Assembly (NCBI RefSeq): GCF_022213955.1
Contig: NZ_JAKNTW010000035.1
Location: forward strand, 1-64,000
Source: Dolomitihabitans soli
GTDB taxonomy: Bacteria > Actinomycetota > Actinomycetes > Streptosporangiales > Streptosporangiaceae
Direction of reading: 5' to 3'
Length of the DNA stretch: 64,000 bases
Shown: in pieces, positions 30,013-38,169 of the stretch
How positions within the stretch are numbered: the first letter of the stretch is position 1
How the letters are laid out: each line of letters starts with the position of its first letter
The notes under the pieces: generated by a model
The model's input: the letters and a program-made list of their open reading frames with translations, nothing else
What the model was told of the DNA's origin: nothing
The model's database searches: none
Made by a program: the position numbers and the translations under genes

Positions 30013-30417
30013 GTGACCGCATCAGAAAGAGCCGTCCAGCTCATCAGGGTCGCCGCCGAGGCCGCGGCAGACAAGCTGGCCGATGACATCCTCGCCTACG
30101 ACGTGAGCGAGCAGCTCGTCATCACCGACGCCTTCCTGCTCTGCTCCGCCACCAACGACCGTCAGGTCCGCGCCATCGTCGACGAGATCGAGGACAGGCT
30201 GCGGATCGAGACGGACGCCAAACCGGTCCGCAGAGAGGGGGAGCGAGAGGGCCGCTGGGTGCTTCTCGACTATCTCGACGTCGTCGTGCACGTCCAGCAC
30301 GAGGAGGACCGCACGTTCTACGCGCTGGAGCGCCTGTGGAAGGACTGCCCGGTGATCCCGCTGCCCGACAGCGTCCAGCAGTCGGCCGCGCAGCGAGCAC
30401 GCGGAGCGGCCACGTGA
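30013..30417 (+). CDS. rsfS: Ribosomal silencing factor RsfS
   Basis: A 134-aa protein that binds L14 and blocks subunit joining under starvation. ADKLADDILAYDVSEQLVITDAFLL and WVLLDYLDVVVHVQ are family signatures. GTG 30013 aligns with the N-terminus of other actinobacterial RsfS proteins, and an AGGAGG sequence lies 13 bases upstream. GTG 29977, overlapping the nadD stop, is possible but would add 12 unconserved residues. Confidence 0.95.
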   Translation: MTASERAVQLIRVAAEAAADKLADDILAYDVSEQLVITDAFLLCSATNDRQVRAIVDEIEDRLRIETDAKPVRREGEREGRWVLLDYLDVVVHVQHEEDRTFYALERLWKDCPVIPLPDSVQQSAAQRARGAAT

Positions 30418-30427
30418 GGAAGCACGC

Positions 30428-31066
30428 GTGAGCCGCCGGATCGTCTTCTGGCGGCATGGCCAGACGCTCTGGAACGTCGAACACCGGTTTCAGGGCCACA
30501 CCGACATCGCGCTCGACGAGACGGGAGTCGCGCAGGCCACGCGGGCCGCCTCACTGCTCGCCGCGCTGCGGCCGTCCATGATCGTGTCCTCCGACCTGCA
30601 GCGCGCCTCCGAGACCGCCGCGGCCCTGGGCCGGATCGCCGCCCTCGACGTGGTGACCGACAAGGAGCTGCGTGAGCGGGGCGGCGGCGAGTGGGAGGGT
30701 CTGACCCGTCAGCAGATCGCCGACCGCTGGCCGCGCGAGTACACCGCGTGGGAGGCGCCGGGCGGTGAGCCCGTCACGGAGGTGGCCGACCGGGTCGCCG
30801 CCGCGGTCCGCCGCTGGGCCGGCCAGCTCGACGACGACGGCCTGCTCGTCATCGCCTCGCACGGCGCCGCCATCCGCCTCGGCCTCGCCCGTCTCCTCGG
30901 CCTCCCCGAGGAGCACTGGTCCGCCCTCGGCGGCCTCGGCAACTGCTCGTGGTCGGTGCTCGAAGAGGGACGCCGGGGCTGGCGTCTCCTCGAACACAAC
31001 GCGGGCACCCTGCCTGAGCCCGTCAGCAGCGACGACACCCCGGAGGCCGCGGAAGACCAGCCCTGA
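30428..31066 (+). CDS. gpgP: Histidine phosphatase family protein, probable glucosyl-3-phosphoglycerate phosphatase
   Basis: A 212-aa phosphoglycerate-mutase-like phosphatase. The RHGQT motif at residues 9-13 contains the phospho-accepting His10; a second catalytic His lies in IASHGAAIRLGL. Its position after nadD-rsfS matches Rv2419c of M. tuberculosis, characterised as GpgP in methylglucose lipopolysaccharide synthesis, so that name is inferred from synteny plus family. The specificity is not proven by sequence. GTG 30428 follows GAGGAAG. A 13-bp terminator hairpin follows. Confidence 0.8.
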   Translation: MSRRIVFWRHGQTLWNVEHRFQGHTDIALDETGVAQATRAASLLAALRPSMIVSSDLQRASETAAALGRIAALDVVTDKELRERGGGEWEGLTRQQIADRWPREYTAWEAPGGEPVTEVADRVAAAVRRWAGQLDDDGLLVIASHGAAIRLGLARLLGLPEEHWSALGGLGNCSWSVLEEGRRGWRLLEHNAGTLPEPVSSDDTPEAAEDQP

Positions 31067-31073
31067 CCTCCTC

Positions 31074-31122
31074 TACGGCTTGCGCCTGCCAAGTGGTCGA
31101 CAGATGACGGGCGCAAGCCGTA
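31074..31122 (+). terminator. 13-bp hairpin after the nadD-rsfS-gpgP operon
   Basis: TACGGCTTGCGCC (31074-31086) pairs perfectly with 31110-31122. The same GGCTTGCGCC arm occurs in the hairpin at 46983-47013, so the two may be copies of one element. Confidence 0.65.
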
Positions 31123-31132
31123 CACGCGGCGA

Positions 31133-31162
31133 TTAGCCGAACTCGGGGAGGTCCTATATGCT
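31133..31162 (+). promoter_or_regulatory. Promoter of the first tRNA-Ala gene
   Basis: TTAGCC (31133-31138), an 18-base spacer and TATGCT (31157-31162) form a -35/-10 pair 39 bases before the tRNA. The GGAGGTCCTATA part reappears as GGAAGTCCTATA before the second tRNA-Ala copy, which supports function. Confidence 0.55.
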
Positions 31163-31201
31163 TCCCGAGCGCCGTGAAGAGTGGACTCCGAGCGGCGACA
31201 A

Positions 31202-31274
31202 GGGGCTATGGCGCAGTTGGTAGCGCGCCTCCATGGCATGGAGGAGGTCTGGGGTTCGAATCCCCATAGCTCCA
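31202..31274 (+). tRNA. tRNA-Ala (anticodon GGC)
   Basis: A 73-base cloverleaf: acceptor GGGGCTA/TAGCTCC with discriminator A, D arm GCGC, anticodon stem CCTCC/GGAGG around ATGGCAT (anticodon GGC, reads GCC), T arm TGGGG-TTCGAAT-CCCCA. The 3' CCA is not encoded. It is identical to the gene at 56219-56291. The 280 bases downstream, up to 31554, contain no clear gene. Confidence 0.97.
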
Positions 31275-31554
31275 CCCCAGTGACGTTACTCGAACACGGC
31301 TCCGCGAGGGCGGTGGCGGGAAGCGTCGAGATATCCGCAGCGGCGTTGTCTGAAGAGGCAGCGCCGCTTCTGCGCGCTCGTGCCCGGTGGACGTACCGGA
31401 GCGGCGCGATGGGTTCGGCGAACCGGCCCGCTCCGACGCATCGTCGGTGCCGAGGTGGAGCCGGTGGAAGAAGGGCTTGGTCGTTGGCGCCGGCTGACCG
31501 GTGAATGACGGTCAAGCGGCGGTCGAGCCGCCGCCGTGCGGACGAGGAAGTCCG

Positions 31555-32652
31555 TCAATCCACCCAGTTCCGCACGGCCGGGGCGTATCCGGTCGGCTTG
31601 TCCCCGACCTTGACGCCGGAACTGATCAACCAGCTCTGATAGTCCGGCGTGAACATCTGGTAGACCGACTGGGGCGGCACCGAACTCGCCTCGTCGAGCT
31701 TCACACGCAGCTCGGCCGGCAGCTCGAAGTCGAGGGCGGCCAGATTGGCGTCGAGCTGGTCCGTGCTGCTCGCTCCGATGATCGCCGAGGCGACCCCGGG
31801 CTGGGTGGCGACCCAGTTGACGGCGACCTGAGCCATCGTCATGTCGAGCTCGTCCGCGACACTCTCGAGTGTCGCCAGAAGCTGCCATTCCCGCTCTGTC
31901 CACGAGCGTCCAGGCGAACCTCCGCCACTCAGCCGACCTTCCCCTGCCAAGCCCTGGTCGGCATGCCGGTACTTCCCGGTGAGGAAGCCGCCGCCAAGCG
32001 GGCTCCATGCGGTGATACCGAGTCCCAGGCTCTGTCCCATCGGGACGTGCTCCAGCTCGATCGTCCGGTCGATGAGGGAGTAGGGCAGTTGCAGGCTGAC
32101 CATCGGTACGAGGGAGTGGGCCTCGGCAAGGGTCTGGGCCCGCGCCGCGTACCAGCTGGGCACGTCCGACAGGCCCGCGTACCGGATCTTTCCCGCCCTG
32201 GTGAGGTCGTCGAAGGTCCGCATGACCTCCTCGACAGGAGTGATCCGGTCCCAGGTGTGCAGCAGGAACAGGTCGATGTAGTCGGTGCGCAGGCGGCGCA
32301 GTGACGCCTCGACCGCTCTGATCATGTGCTTGCGGCCGTTGCCCCCCGCGTTCGGATCTCCGGGGTCGACGCTGTTGGTGAACTTGGTGGCGAGAACCAC
32401 CCTGTCGCGCACCTTGGCTTCCGCGATGAGATCGCCGAGGATGGTCTCGCTCTCGCCGGCGGTGTAGAAATCGGCGGTGTCGATGAAGTTTCCGCCTGCT
32501 TCGAGATAGCGACCGAAGATGGGGCGGGCTTCCTCCTCGGTCTTGCCGTACGCGGCGTGGAAACCGCCGGTGCCGAAGTTCATCGTGCCCAGCGCCAGGC
32601 GGCTGACGCGCAGCCCAGAACGTCCGAGCAGGTAGTAGTGGTCCAGGGACAT
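31555..32652 (-). CDS. Aldo/keto reductase
   Basis: A 365-aa NADP(H)-dependent oxidoreductase with a (beta/alpha)8 barrel. The catalytic tetrad is visible as Asp58 (NFIDTAD), Tyr63, Lys90 (LATKF) and His132 (LLHTWD). The C-terminal IIGASSTDQLDANL region is the cofactor-binding GxS/T segment. The ATG at 32652 has AAAGGA about 10 bases upstream. It is transcribed away from the TetR gene. One TGGACT-N4-AGTCCA operator sits about 52 bases before its start, so it is likely repressed by that TetR protein. Substrate unknown. Confidence 0.93.
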   Translation of the reverse strand: MSLDHYYLLGRSGLRVSRLALGTMNFGTGGFHAAYGKTEEEARPIFGRYLEAGGNFIDTADFYTAGESETILGDLIAEAKVRDRVVLATKFTNSVDPGDPNAGGNGRKHMIRAVEASLRRLRTDYIDLFLLHTWDRITPVEEVMRTFDDLTRAGKIRYAGLSDVPSWYAARAQTLAEAHSLVPMVSLQLPYSLIDRTIELEHVPMGQSLGLGITAWSPLGGGFLTGKYRHADQGLAGEGRLSGGGSPGRSWTEREWQLLATLESVADELDMTMAQVAVNWVATQPGVASAIIGASSTDQLDANLAALDFELPAELRVKLDEASSVPPQSVYQMFTPDYQSWLISSGVKVGDKPTGYAPAVRNWVD

Positions 32653-32703
32653 GAGGGTGTGCTTCCTTTCGGTGCGGTCCATGTCAGCTTGGGCAGCACA
32701 AAA

Positions 32704-32719
32704 TGGACTGTCAAGTCCA
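32704..32719. promoter_or_regulatory. TetR operator 1 (TGGACT-N4-AGTCCA)
   Basis: A perfect 6-4-6 inverted repeat with spacer GTCA, on the reductase side of the divergent region. The identical arms recur at 32882-32897. Confidence 0.8.
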
Positions 32720-32881
32720 AAGACGAGCAGCTCCGGCACGGGCCGGCTCGTGCGGTCGGGTGCCGCCGTCGGAGCGCTCGTGACCGGCCTGATCATCTCC
32801 AGTCCTGATTGTGGCCCCCGGGATCACAGTCCGCTCCACGTCGTATTTGTAGATGTATGCCCGGTTGGCGCCGCGCTATTG

Positions 32882-32897
32882 TGGACTATGGAGTCCA
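32882..32897. promoter_or_regulatory. TetR operator 2 (TGGACT-N4-AGTCCA)
   Basis: A perfect 6-4-6 inverted repeat with spacer ATGG, just before the TetR gene. It covers an in-frame ATG at 32888, which makes that ATG a less likely start than ATG 32912. Confidence 0.8.
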
Positions 32898-32911
32898 ACC
32901 TGGAGGTGGCC

Positions 32912-33517
32912 ATGCGCACGCTGACCCGCAAGGGAGCCGCGACGCGACAGCGCATCCTCGAAGGTGCGGCCGCGCACATCCGTGAGAACGGCGTGGTCGC
33001 CACGACCCTCGACGACGTGCTGGCCAGGACCGCGACAAGCAAGAGCCAGCTGTTCCACTACTTTCCGGGCGGACGGGAGGAGTTGCTGCTGGCCGTGGCC
33101 CGTTTCGAGGCCGACCGTGTGCTGGAGGACCAGCGACCCCAGCTCGGCGACCTCACCTCCTGGCCGGCCTGGCGGTCATGGCGCGACAAGGTCGTCGATC
33201 GGTACCAGCGGCAGGGCCGCCTATGCCCTCTCAACTCCGTCACATCGCACCTGGGCAACGGCACACCTGGTTCTCAGGCCGTGGTCACCGAGCTGATGCA
33301 CCGCTGGCAGACCGAGATCGCCACCGGCGTACGGCACATGCAGGACACCGGCGAGATCGACCCGGGCCTGGACCCCGACCGCGCGGCGGCCGCCCTGCTC
33401 GCCGGCATCCAGGGCGGCGTCCTGATCCAGATGTCCACCGGCCAGACCATCCATCTGGAGGCAGCCCTGGACATGGGCATCGCCCACCTTCGTGCCAGCA
33501 GGCTCCCAGTGGCTTGA
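32912..33517 (+). CDS. TetR/AcrR family transcriptional repressor
   Basis: A 201-aa regulator. The N-terminal HTH is clear: KGAATRQRILEGAAAHIRE, then TTLDDVLARTATSKSQLFHYF (~29-49). The C-terminal ligand and dimer domain resembles TetR_C families with a GxQGGVLIQ helix. ATG 32912 is preceded by GGAGGT; ATG 32888 in the same frame lies inside operator 2 and is less likely. It diverges from the aldo/keto reductase; twin operators in between suggest control of both genes. The inducer is unknown, possibly an electrophile given the reductase. Confidence 0.93.
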   Translation: MRTLTRKGAATRQRILEGAAAHIRENGVVATTLDDVLARTATSKSQLFHYFPGGREELLLAVARFEADRVLEDQRPQLGDLTSWPAWRSWRDKVVDRYQRQGRLCPLNSVTSHLGNGTPGSQAVVTELMHRWQTEIATGVRHMQDTGEIDPGLDPDRAAAALLAGIQGGVLIQMSTGQTIHLEAALDMGIAHLRASRLPVA

Positions 33518-33660
33518 CGAGCGGTTTCGCGGTCCGGAAGCCCGCGAGGGTGTCAGCGTGGCGTGCCGTACGAGGGTGCGCCTTCTCGAAAATCTGGTGA
33601 GACGGGGGCGAAGCGCGAGAGGATTCGGGGACGGGAGACCAGGTTGGAGAGGGCGGGCCG

Positions 33661-34041
33661 GTGCGGGAAGATGTGAGTGTTGAGGGCCTTGTCGTCTTTC
33701 TCAGGGCGCGTCTCGGTGAGGACGAGGCCGACGCGCGGGTCGCGGGGAGTTCCCTGCACGGGCGCAACTGGTGGTGGAGCCAGTCAGGGAGGTTCGTGGC
33801 CGGTTCCTCGAAGGAGACCAGGATGGCTCAGCTCGATGTGGAGCTGGGGCGGCACATCGCCCGGCACGATCCCGGCCGGGTGACCGCCGAGGTCGAGGCC
33901 AAGCGGCAGATCATCGCGGGATGCGAGGAGGCGCTCGCGTCGGCCTCGCCTGAGCTGGTGCGGCTGGCCAGGCGGACCCTCGGCCGGCTGGCGGGGCCGT
34001 ACTCCCAGCACTCCGGCTACCTGGAGGAGTGGCGTCCGTGA
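33661..34041 (+). CDS. DUF6221 family protein
   Basis: A 126-aa actinobacterial protein of unknown function. GLVVFLRARLGEDEADAR at the start, HIARHDPGRVTAEVEAKRQII in the middle and HSGYLEEWRP at the very end are the DUF6221 hallmarks. GTG 33661 has GGAGAGGG seven bases upstream; GTG 33673 is an alternative. Such genes are often present in many copies per genome. It stands alone between the TetR gene and the convergent kinase operon. The next 187 bases hold only a weak 33-codon frame (34094-34195), not called as a gene. Confidence 0.85.
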   Translation: MREDVSVEGLVVFLRARLGEDEADARVAGSSLHGRNWWWSQSGRFVAGSSKETRMAQLDVELGRHIARHDPGRVTAEVEAKRQIIAGCEEALASASPELVRLARRTLGRLAGPYSQHSGYLEEWRP

Positions 34042-34228
34042 CACGGCCGCCCACCGGCTCGGCCTGATCGTCGAGGAGGGACGGGCGGATTGTGTGAGCC
34101 GGCCGTTGAGCGGGGTCATCGCGGACAGCCGGGCGGATCTCGTGCGCCTGTGGTTCAGCGGGGTCGCGCGGCCGGGGTTTCGTGAGTCGCCGTGACGGGG
34201 GTGGTCGGGGCGCGTGAGCGTGGTCGAG

Positions 34229-35020
34229 TCAGCCGGACTCTGTGAGTTTGTCGGCCACTGCCTTGGCCACCTCGGTCGCGCCCTGTAGCAGGCGGCCGGT
34301 CGGGTCCGCCGGGACGCGGCGGTCGTAGGTGACCTCGATCAGGGCGTTGCTGACGCGGATCCCCACGATGGCCTTGCTCGGCCCCTGGTTTCTGCCGCCT
34401 TCCAGGCTGTTCACGGTGACGTAGGAGTCGTCGCCGATGGCGGGCTGCAACGGCCAGATGCCCGCCTCGTGCCAGTTGTACTCGGCGCGTTTCGCGTAGA
34501 GCTGCTCGTGGGCCTTGGCCACGTCATCGGGATAGACCTTGACGAAGACCGTGAGGTTGTGGGTCATGTTGTCCGGGAGGTTGGCGATCGTGCTCCACTC
34601 GCACTCCTCCTTGTAGATCTGCGACTGCTTCTGCCGCCGCACGAGCTTGTCGATCAGCTCGGTGCTGACCAGCTCGCAGGGCTTGGCCTCCTCGGTGAAC
34701 CGGGCCGGACCGGTGGGCGCGACGCTGGGCGTGGACGCGGGCTGCGCGGGAACGCTGGGGTCGGCGGGCGGGGGCACGGCCGCGGTGGACGGGGCCGCCA
34801 GAGTCGGCACGACCTGGGCCTCACTCACCTGCGCGGGGCGCGTCAGCAGGAAGATCAGGGTCAGCACCATCACCACGATCACGGCGAGCGCCGAGCCGAA
34901 GATCGCCGGAGTGAGCCGGAGCACCGGTGACCCCGCGGGCGGCGGGCTTCCCAACGGAACCGTGGACTGCGGGGGAGGGCGCATGGCCGTGGTCGGGATG
35001 TATCGCTCGTCGTCACTCAT
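34229..35020 (-). CDS. Membrane-anchored sensor-like protein with a DUF3558-like two-cysteine domain (no kinase domain)
   Basis: A 263-aa protein: a short cytoplasmic start (MSDDERYIPTTAMRPPP), one membrane helix (~38-62), a Pro/Ser/Thr/Ala-rich stalk (~63-105) and an extracytoplasmic domain with PCELV...EECEWS cysteines 25 residues apart. The same module ends the three kinases encoded upstream in this operon. The gene overlaps the preceding kinase by ATGA. It looks like a kinase that has lost, or never had, its catalytic part: a co-receptor, decoy or competitor for the same ligand is possible. Assignment to DUF3558 is tentative. Confidence 0.8.
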   Translation of the reverse strand: MSDDERYIPTTAMRPPPQSTVPLGSPPPAGSPVLRLTPAIFGSALAVIVVMVLTLIFLLTRPAQVSEAQVVPTLAAPSTAAVPPPADPSVPAQPASTPSVAPTGPARFTEEAKPCELVSTELIDKLVRRQKQSQIYKEECEWSTIANLPDNMTHNLTVFVKVYPDDVAKAHEQLYAKRAEYNWHEAGIWPLQPAIGDDSYVTVNSLEGGRNQGPSKAIVGIRVSNALIEVTYDRRVPADPTGRLLQGATEVAKAVADKLTESG

Positions 35021-36567
35021 CAGGATCTCTTCCGGAGGTTGTCGTCGACCGTGCGGGCGGCCGTGAGCGCCGTCTTGGCGACGCGGCTGTCCACCTTCGT
35101 CCCTTCGCCCGTCGCCTTGACCGTGATCACCAGGTTGCTGTGCCGCAGCCAGACGGTTCCGGTCGTCACCTTGAACGTGGTGTTCGCGGTGTCCTGGGCG
35201 AAGGCCCCGTCGGCGAGCGAGGGCACGGTGCGGACGGGGGTGGTGGTCGTGGTTTGCGAGGTGCCGGCCTGGGAGGTCCGGGTCTGGCGGGCGTACGCGA
35301 AGGTCCGCTTCGCGAGGTCGGGACTCGCCGCGTGCGTGACCTCCACGGCGATGGAGGGGCCGAGGAAAGCGTGCCAGCTGCACTCGTCGCCTCTCGCGCT
35401 GCCTTCTCCCGCTTGGGGCACGATCGTCTGCACCTGTTCGGCGGTGAGCAGCTCGCACGGGCGAGGCGCGGTGGCGAACGAGCCGGCGGCCGTCGGGCCG
35501 GGTGTCCTGGTGGGGGCGGGAGCGGAGGTGGGCGTCGCCGCCACGGTGGCGGTCGCCGTGAGGCTCGGGGACGCGGTGGTGGTGGTGATGGTGGTGTCGG
35601 GGCCGGCCCCTCCGTTCAGCAGCACCGCCACCGTGGTGGCGACGGCCGCGCCGGTCGCGAAGGCGCCGATCACGATCGGGGTCCTGCGTCGCCTCCCGAC
35701 CACCACCGGCACGGTGACGGGACCGGTGGCGGCACGCCGCGACGGCATCGGGATGGCCAGCGGCTCAAGTTCGGCCTTGACCTGGCCGGGCGAGGGCCGC
35801 ATGGCCGGGTTCTTGTCCAGCATCGCGAGCAGGAGCCCGGTGAGGGGCCCGGCGGCCGCCGGCGGTGGCGTGGGGACGGTGAGCACCGCGGCGATGGAGG
35901 CCACCATGCTGTCGCGGGCGAACGGCGGGCGGCCCTCGATCGCGGCGTAGAGGGTGGCGCCGAGCGACCACAGGTCGGCGGCGGGCCCCGGCGCCTCGCC
36001 GCGCAGCCGTTCCGGCGCGATGTATCCCGGCGACCCGGCCAGGTGCCCGGCTCCCGCGTCGGTGCCCTCCTGGCCCGGCCCCGGCGGGAGGGCCTGCTGG
36101 GACGCGATGCCGAAGTCGGCGAGGATCACCTCACCGGCGTCGGTGATCATGACGTTGCCCGGTTTGACGTCGTGGTGCAGGATGCCGTGCCGGTGGGCCG
36201 CCCCGAGGGCGTCGAGCACCCGCAGGCCGACGGTGGCGGCCTGGCCGAGCGGCAGCCGTCCGAGGTCGTTCGTCAGCTCGCGGAGTGAGCGCCCGGAGAG
36301 CAGGTCCATGATGATCCACGGCTGCCCGTTCTCGGCGATCACGTCGTGCACGGTGATGATCCCGGGATGGCTGAGCGCCGCCGCCGCACGTGCCTCGCGC
36401 AGGGTGTTCCGCAGCGCCCTGTCGTGGCCGTTCAGGCCGGAGGCCAGCCGTACCTCCTTGACGGCGACGTCGCGTTGGAGCAGCTCGTCGCGGGCACGCC
36501 AGACCGTGCCCGCGCCGCCCGCGCCGAGGCGGTCGAGCAGGCGGTAGCGTTCGGCGACCACACGCAT
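35020..36567 (-). CDS. Receptor-type serine/threonine protein kinase (HHD variant) with a two-cysteine sensor domain
   Basis: A 515-aa kinase. The N-terminal catalytic domain (~8-265) has P-loop GAGGAG (15-20), Lys37, DFG 151-153 and GSPGYIAPE. The catalytic loop reads HHDVKPGN (131-138), with His in place of the usual Arg132 of HRD; Asp133 is kept, so activity is likely but activation-loop control may differ. One membrane helix at ~305-327 is followed by a Thr/Pro-rich stalk and the sensor domain PCELLTAEQV...DECSWH. It is third in the operon, three bases after the previous kinase, and overlaps the kinase-free sensor gene. Confidence 0.9.
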   Translation of the reverse strand: MRVVAERYRLLDRLGAGGAGTVWRARDELLQRDVAVKEVRLASGLNGHDRALRNTLREARAAAALSHPGIITVHDVIAENGQPWIIMDLLSGRSLRELTNDLGRLPLGQAATVGLRVLDALGAAHRHGILHHDVKPGNVMITDAGEVILADFGIASQQALPPGPGQEGTDAGAGHLAGSPGYIAPERLRGEAPGPAADLWSLGATLYAAIEGRPPFARDSMVASIAAVLTVPTPPPAAAGPLTGLLLAMLDKNPAMRPSPGQVKAELEPLAIPMPSRRAATGPVTVPVVVGRRRRTPIVIGAFATGAAVATTVAVLLNGGAGPDTTITTTTASPSLTATATVAATPTSAPAPTRTPGPTAAGSFATAPRPCELLTAEQVQTIVPQAGEGSARGDECSWHAFLGPSIAVEVTHAASPDLAKRTFAYARQTRTSQAGTSQTTTTTPVRTVPSLADGAFAQDTANTTFKVTTGTVWLRHSNLVITVKATGEGTKVDSRVAKTALTAARTVDDNLRKRS

Positions 36568-36570
36568 GGG

Positions 36571-38169
36571 CTATGCCTCGCGGTCGAGGTTCTCGGCGAT
36601 GTACTCGGCCGCCTTGACCGCCTTCTCGCGGAGCTTGGGATCCGACGCCACCTCGCGCTCCATGCGCATCTCACAGACCATGTTGCCCGTCCTGAAGAGC
36701 ATGTGGACCGTGAACTTCTGGCGGGAGAACGTCTTCTCGGCGACCTCCCACCCGGCTCCGCCGTCGCCGGCGCCCACGTCGAACACGTCGGAGTTCTTGG
36801 CACCCGCGCCGCCCCTGCCCGCCAGTTCCTCGGCCGCGGTCCGGCCGCCGGCGACGTGCTCCTCCGCGAGCGTGTTCTCGTAACCGTCGCCCTGCTGCTT
36901 GTAGAGGTGGAGCTTGAGGAACATGGAATGCTCCTTGGTCCCCTTGTAGTCGGTGGACGACCAGGAGCACAGCGGGGGGTCTTCGTCTCGCACGTTGTGC
37001 AGCGTGGTCCGGTAGGCGCCGAAGATCTCCTTGGCCTGCTGCTCGGTGAGGAGCTGGCAGGGGCGGGGCACGGCGTCGAACTTGCCGGGCGCCTGGGTCG
37101 GGGCGGGCGAGAAGGTCGGTCCCGCGGCTGAGGGCGTGGCGGCGGCCGTAGGGGTGGCCACCGGGGCCGGCTTCGCCACGTCCGCAGACGCGGGAGCCGG
37201 GGGCCGCACGGCGGCGGGGGCGCTTGAGGTGGTCAGGACGAGGATGAGCGAGGTGACGAAGGCCAGCACCACGGCCGCCGCCGAGCCGTACGCGGCGTTG
37301 CGCGGCACCAGCCAGTCGGGCATCGGCCCCGGCGAGGCGACGGTGGCCGCCGTCTGACCGATGACCTGCTGCAACCCCTGCCTGAGCGCGGGCAGGTCCG
37401 GCCGCCGGGCCGGGTTCTGCGACAGTGCGGCGACCAGCAGCGGGCCGAGCTGCGGCCCCGCCCGCTGCGGCGGTCGCGGCGGCTCGGTCATGACCGCCCC
37501 GAGCGTCGCCACCGCGCTCGGCCGCTGGTACGGCGAGACGCCCTCGACCGCCGTGTAGACGGTCGCGGCCAGCGACCACAGGTCGGACGGGGGACCGGGC
37601 GGCTGGCCGGACGTGGGGGTGAGGCATTCGGGCGCGGTGAATCCCGGTGTGCCCATGGGCGCGCCGGATGATGGCCCACCGGTCTGGGTGGCGATGCCGA
37701 AGTCGGAGAGCAGGATGCGGCCGTCGTCGGCGAGCAGCACGTTGCCCGGCTTCACGTCACGGTGCAGCACTCCCTGCATGTGCGCGTTCGCCAGCGCGGA
37801 GAGCACGAACAGCCCGACGGAGGCGGCCCACTGGGGCGACATCGCGCCGCCGGTCTTGATGACCTGGTCGAGGGAGCGCCCGCGAATCAGCTCCATGACG
37901 ATCCAGGGCTCGCCGCCGTCCTCGATCACGTCGTGCACGGCGACGACGGCCGGATGGCGGATCCGGGCCGCCGACCGAGCCTCGCGGAGGGTGCGTTCGC
38001 GCAACCCGGCGCGTTCCGCCGGGGGCAGCTCCGGCGGGAACAGCACCTGCTTGACCGCCACCTCGCGGCCGATCGTCTGGTCGTGCGCGCGCCAGACGAT
38101 GCCCATGCCGCCACGGCCGAGGGATGCGAGCAGGCGGTAGCGTCCGCCCACGAGTCGTTCTCCGGTCAC
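36571..38169 (-). CDS. Receptor-type serine/threonine protein kinase with a two-cysteine sensor domain
   Basis: A 532-aa kinase. P-loop GRGGMG (18-23), Lys40, HRDVKPGN with Asp138, DFG 156-158 and GTPGFTAPE are all intact. A membrane helix (~293-315) leads to an Ala/Pro/Thr-rich stalk and an extracytoplasmic domain beginning PRPCQLLTEQQAKEIF, with the second cysteine in PLCSWSS, 30 residues on. The start overlaps the preceding kinase stop by four bases. Likely autophosphorylating; substrates unknown. Confidence 0.92.
   Translation of the reverse strand: MTGERLVGGRYRLLASLGRGGMGIVWRAHDQTIGREVAVKQVLFPPELPPAERAGLRERTLREARSAARIRHPAVVAVHDVIEDGGEPWIVMELIRGRSLDQVIKTGGAMSPQWAASVGLFVLSALANAHMQGVLHRDVKPGNVLLADDGRILLSDFGIATQTGGPSSGAPMGTPGFTAPECLTPTSGQPPGPPSDLWSLAATVYTAVEGVSPYQRPSAVATLGAVMTEPPRPPQRAGPQLGPLLVAALSQNPARRPDLPALRQGLQQVIGQTAATVASPGPMPDWLVPRNAAYGSAAAVVLAFVTSLILVLTTSSAPAAVRPPAPASADVAKPAPVATPTAAATPSAAGPTFSPAPTQAPGKFDAVPRPCQLLTEQQAKEIFGAYRTTLHNVRDEDPPLCSWSSTDYKGTKEHSMFLKLHLYKQQGDGYENTLAEEHVAGGRTAAEELAGRGGAGAKNSDVFDVGAGDGGAGWEVAEKTFSRQKFTVHMLFRTGNMVCEMRMEREVASDPKLREKAVKAAEYIAENLDREA

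Noticed and set aside
29264-30022. N-terminal extension of the M48 protease frame
   Set aside because: It is antisense to nadD, and the conserved protease start fits ATG 29263.
34094-34195. 33-codon plus-strand frame after the DUF6221 gene
   Set aside because: Too short and without a clear ribosome binding site; could be a gene remnant but cannot be supported.
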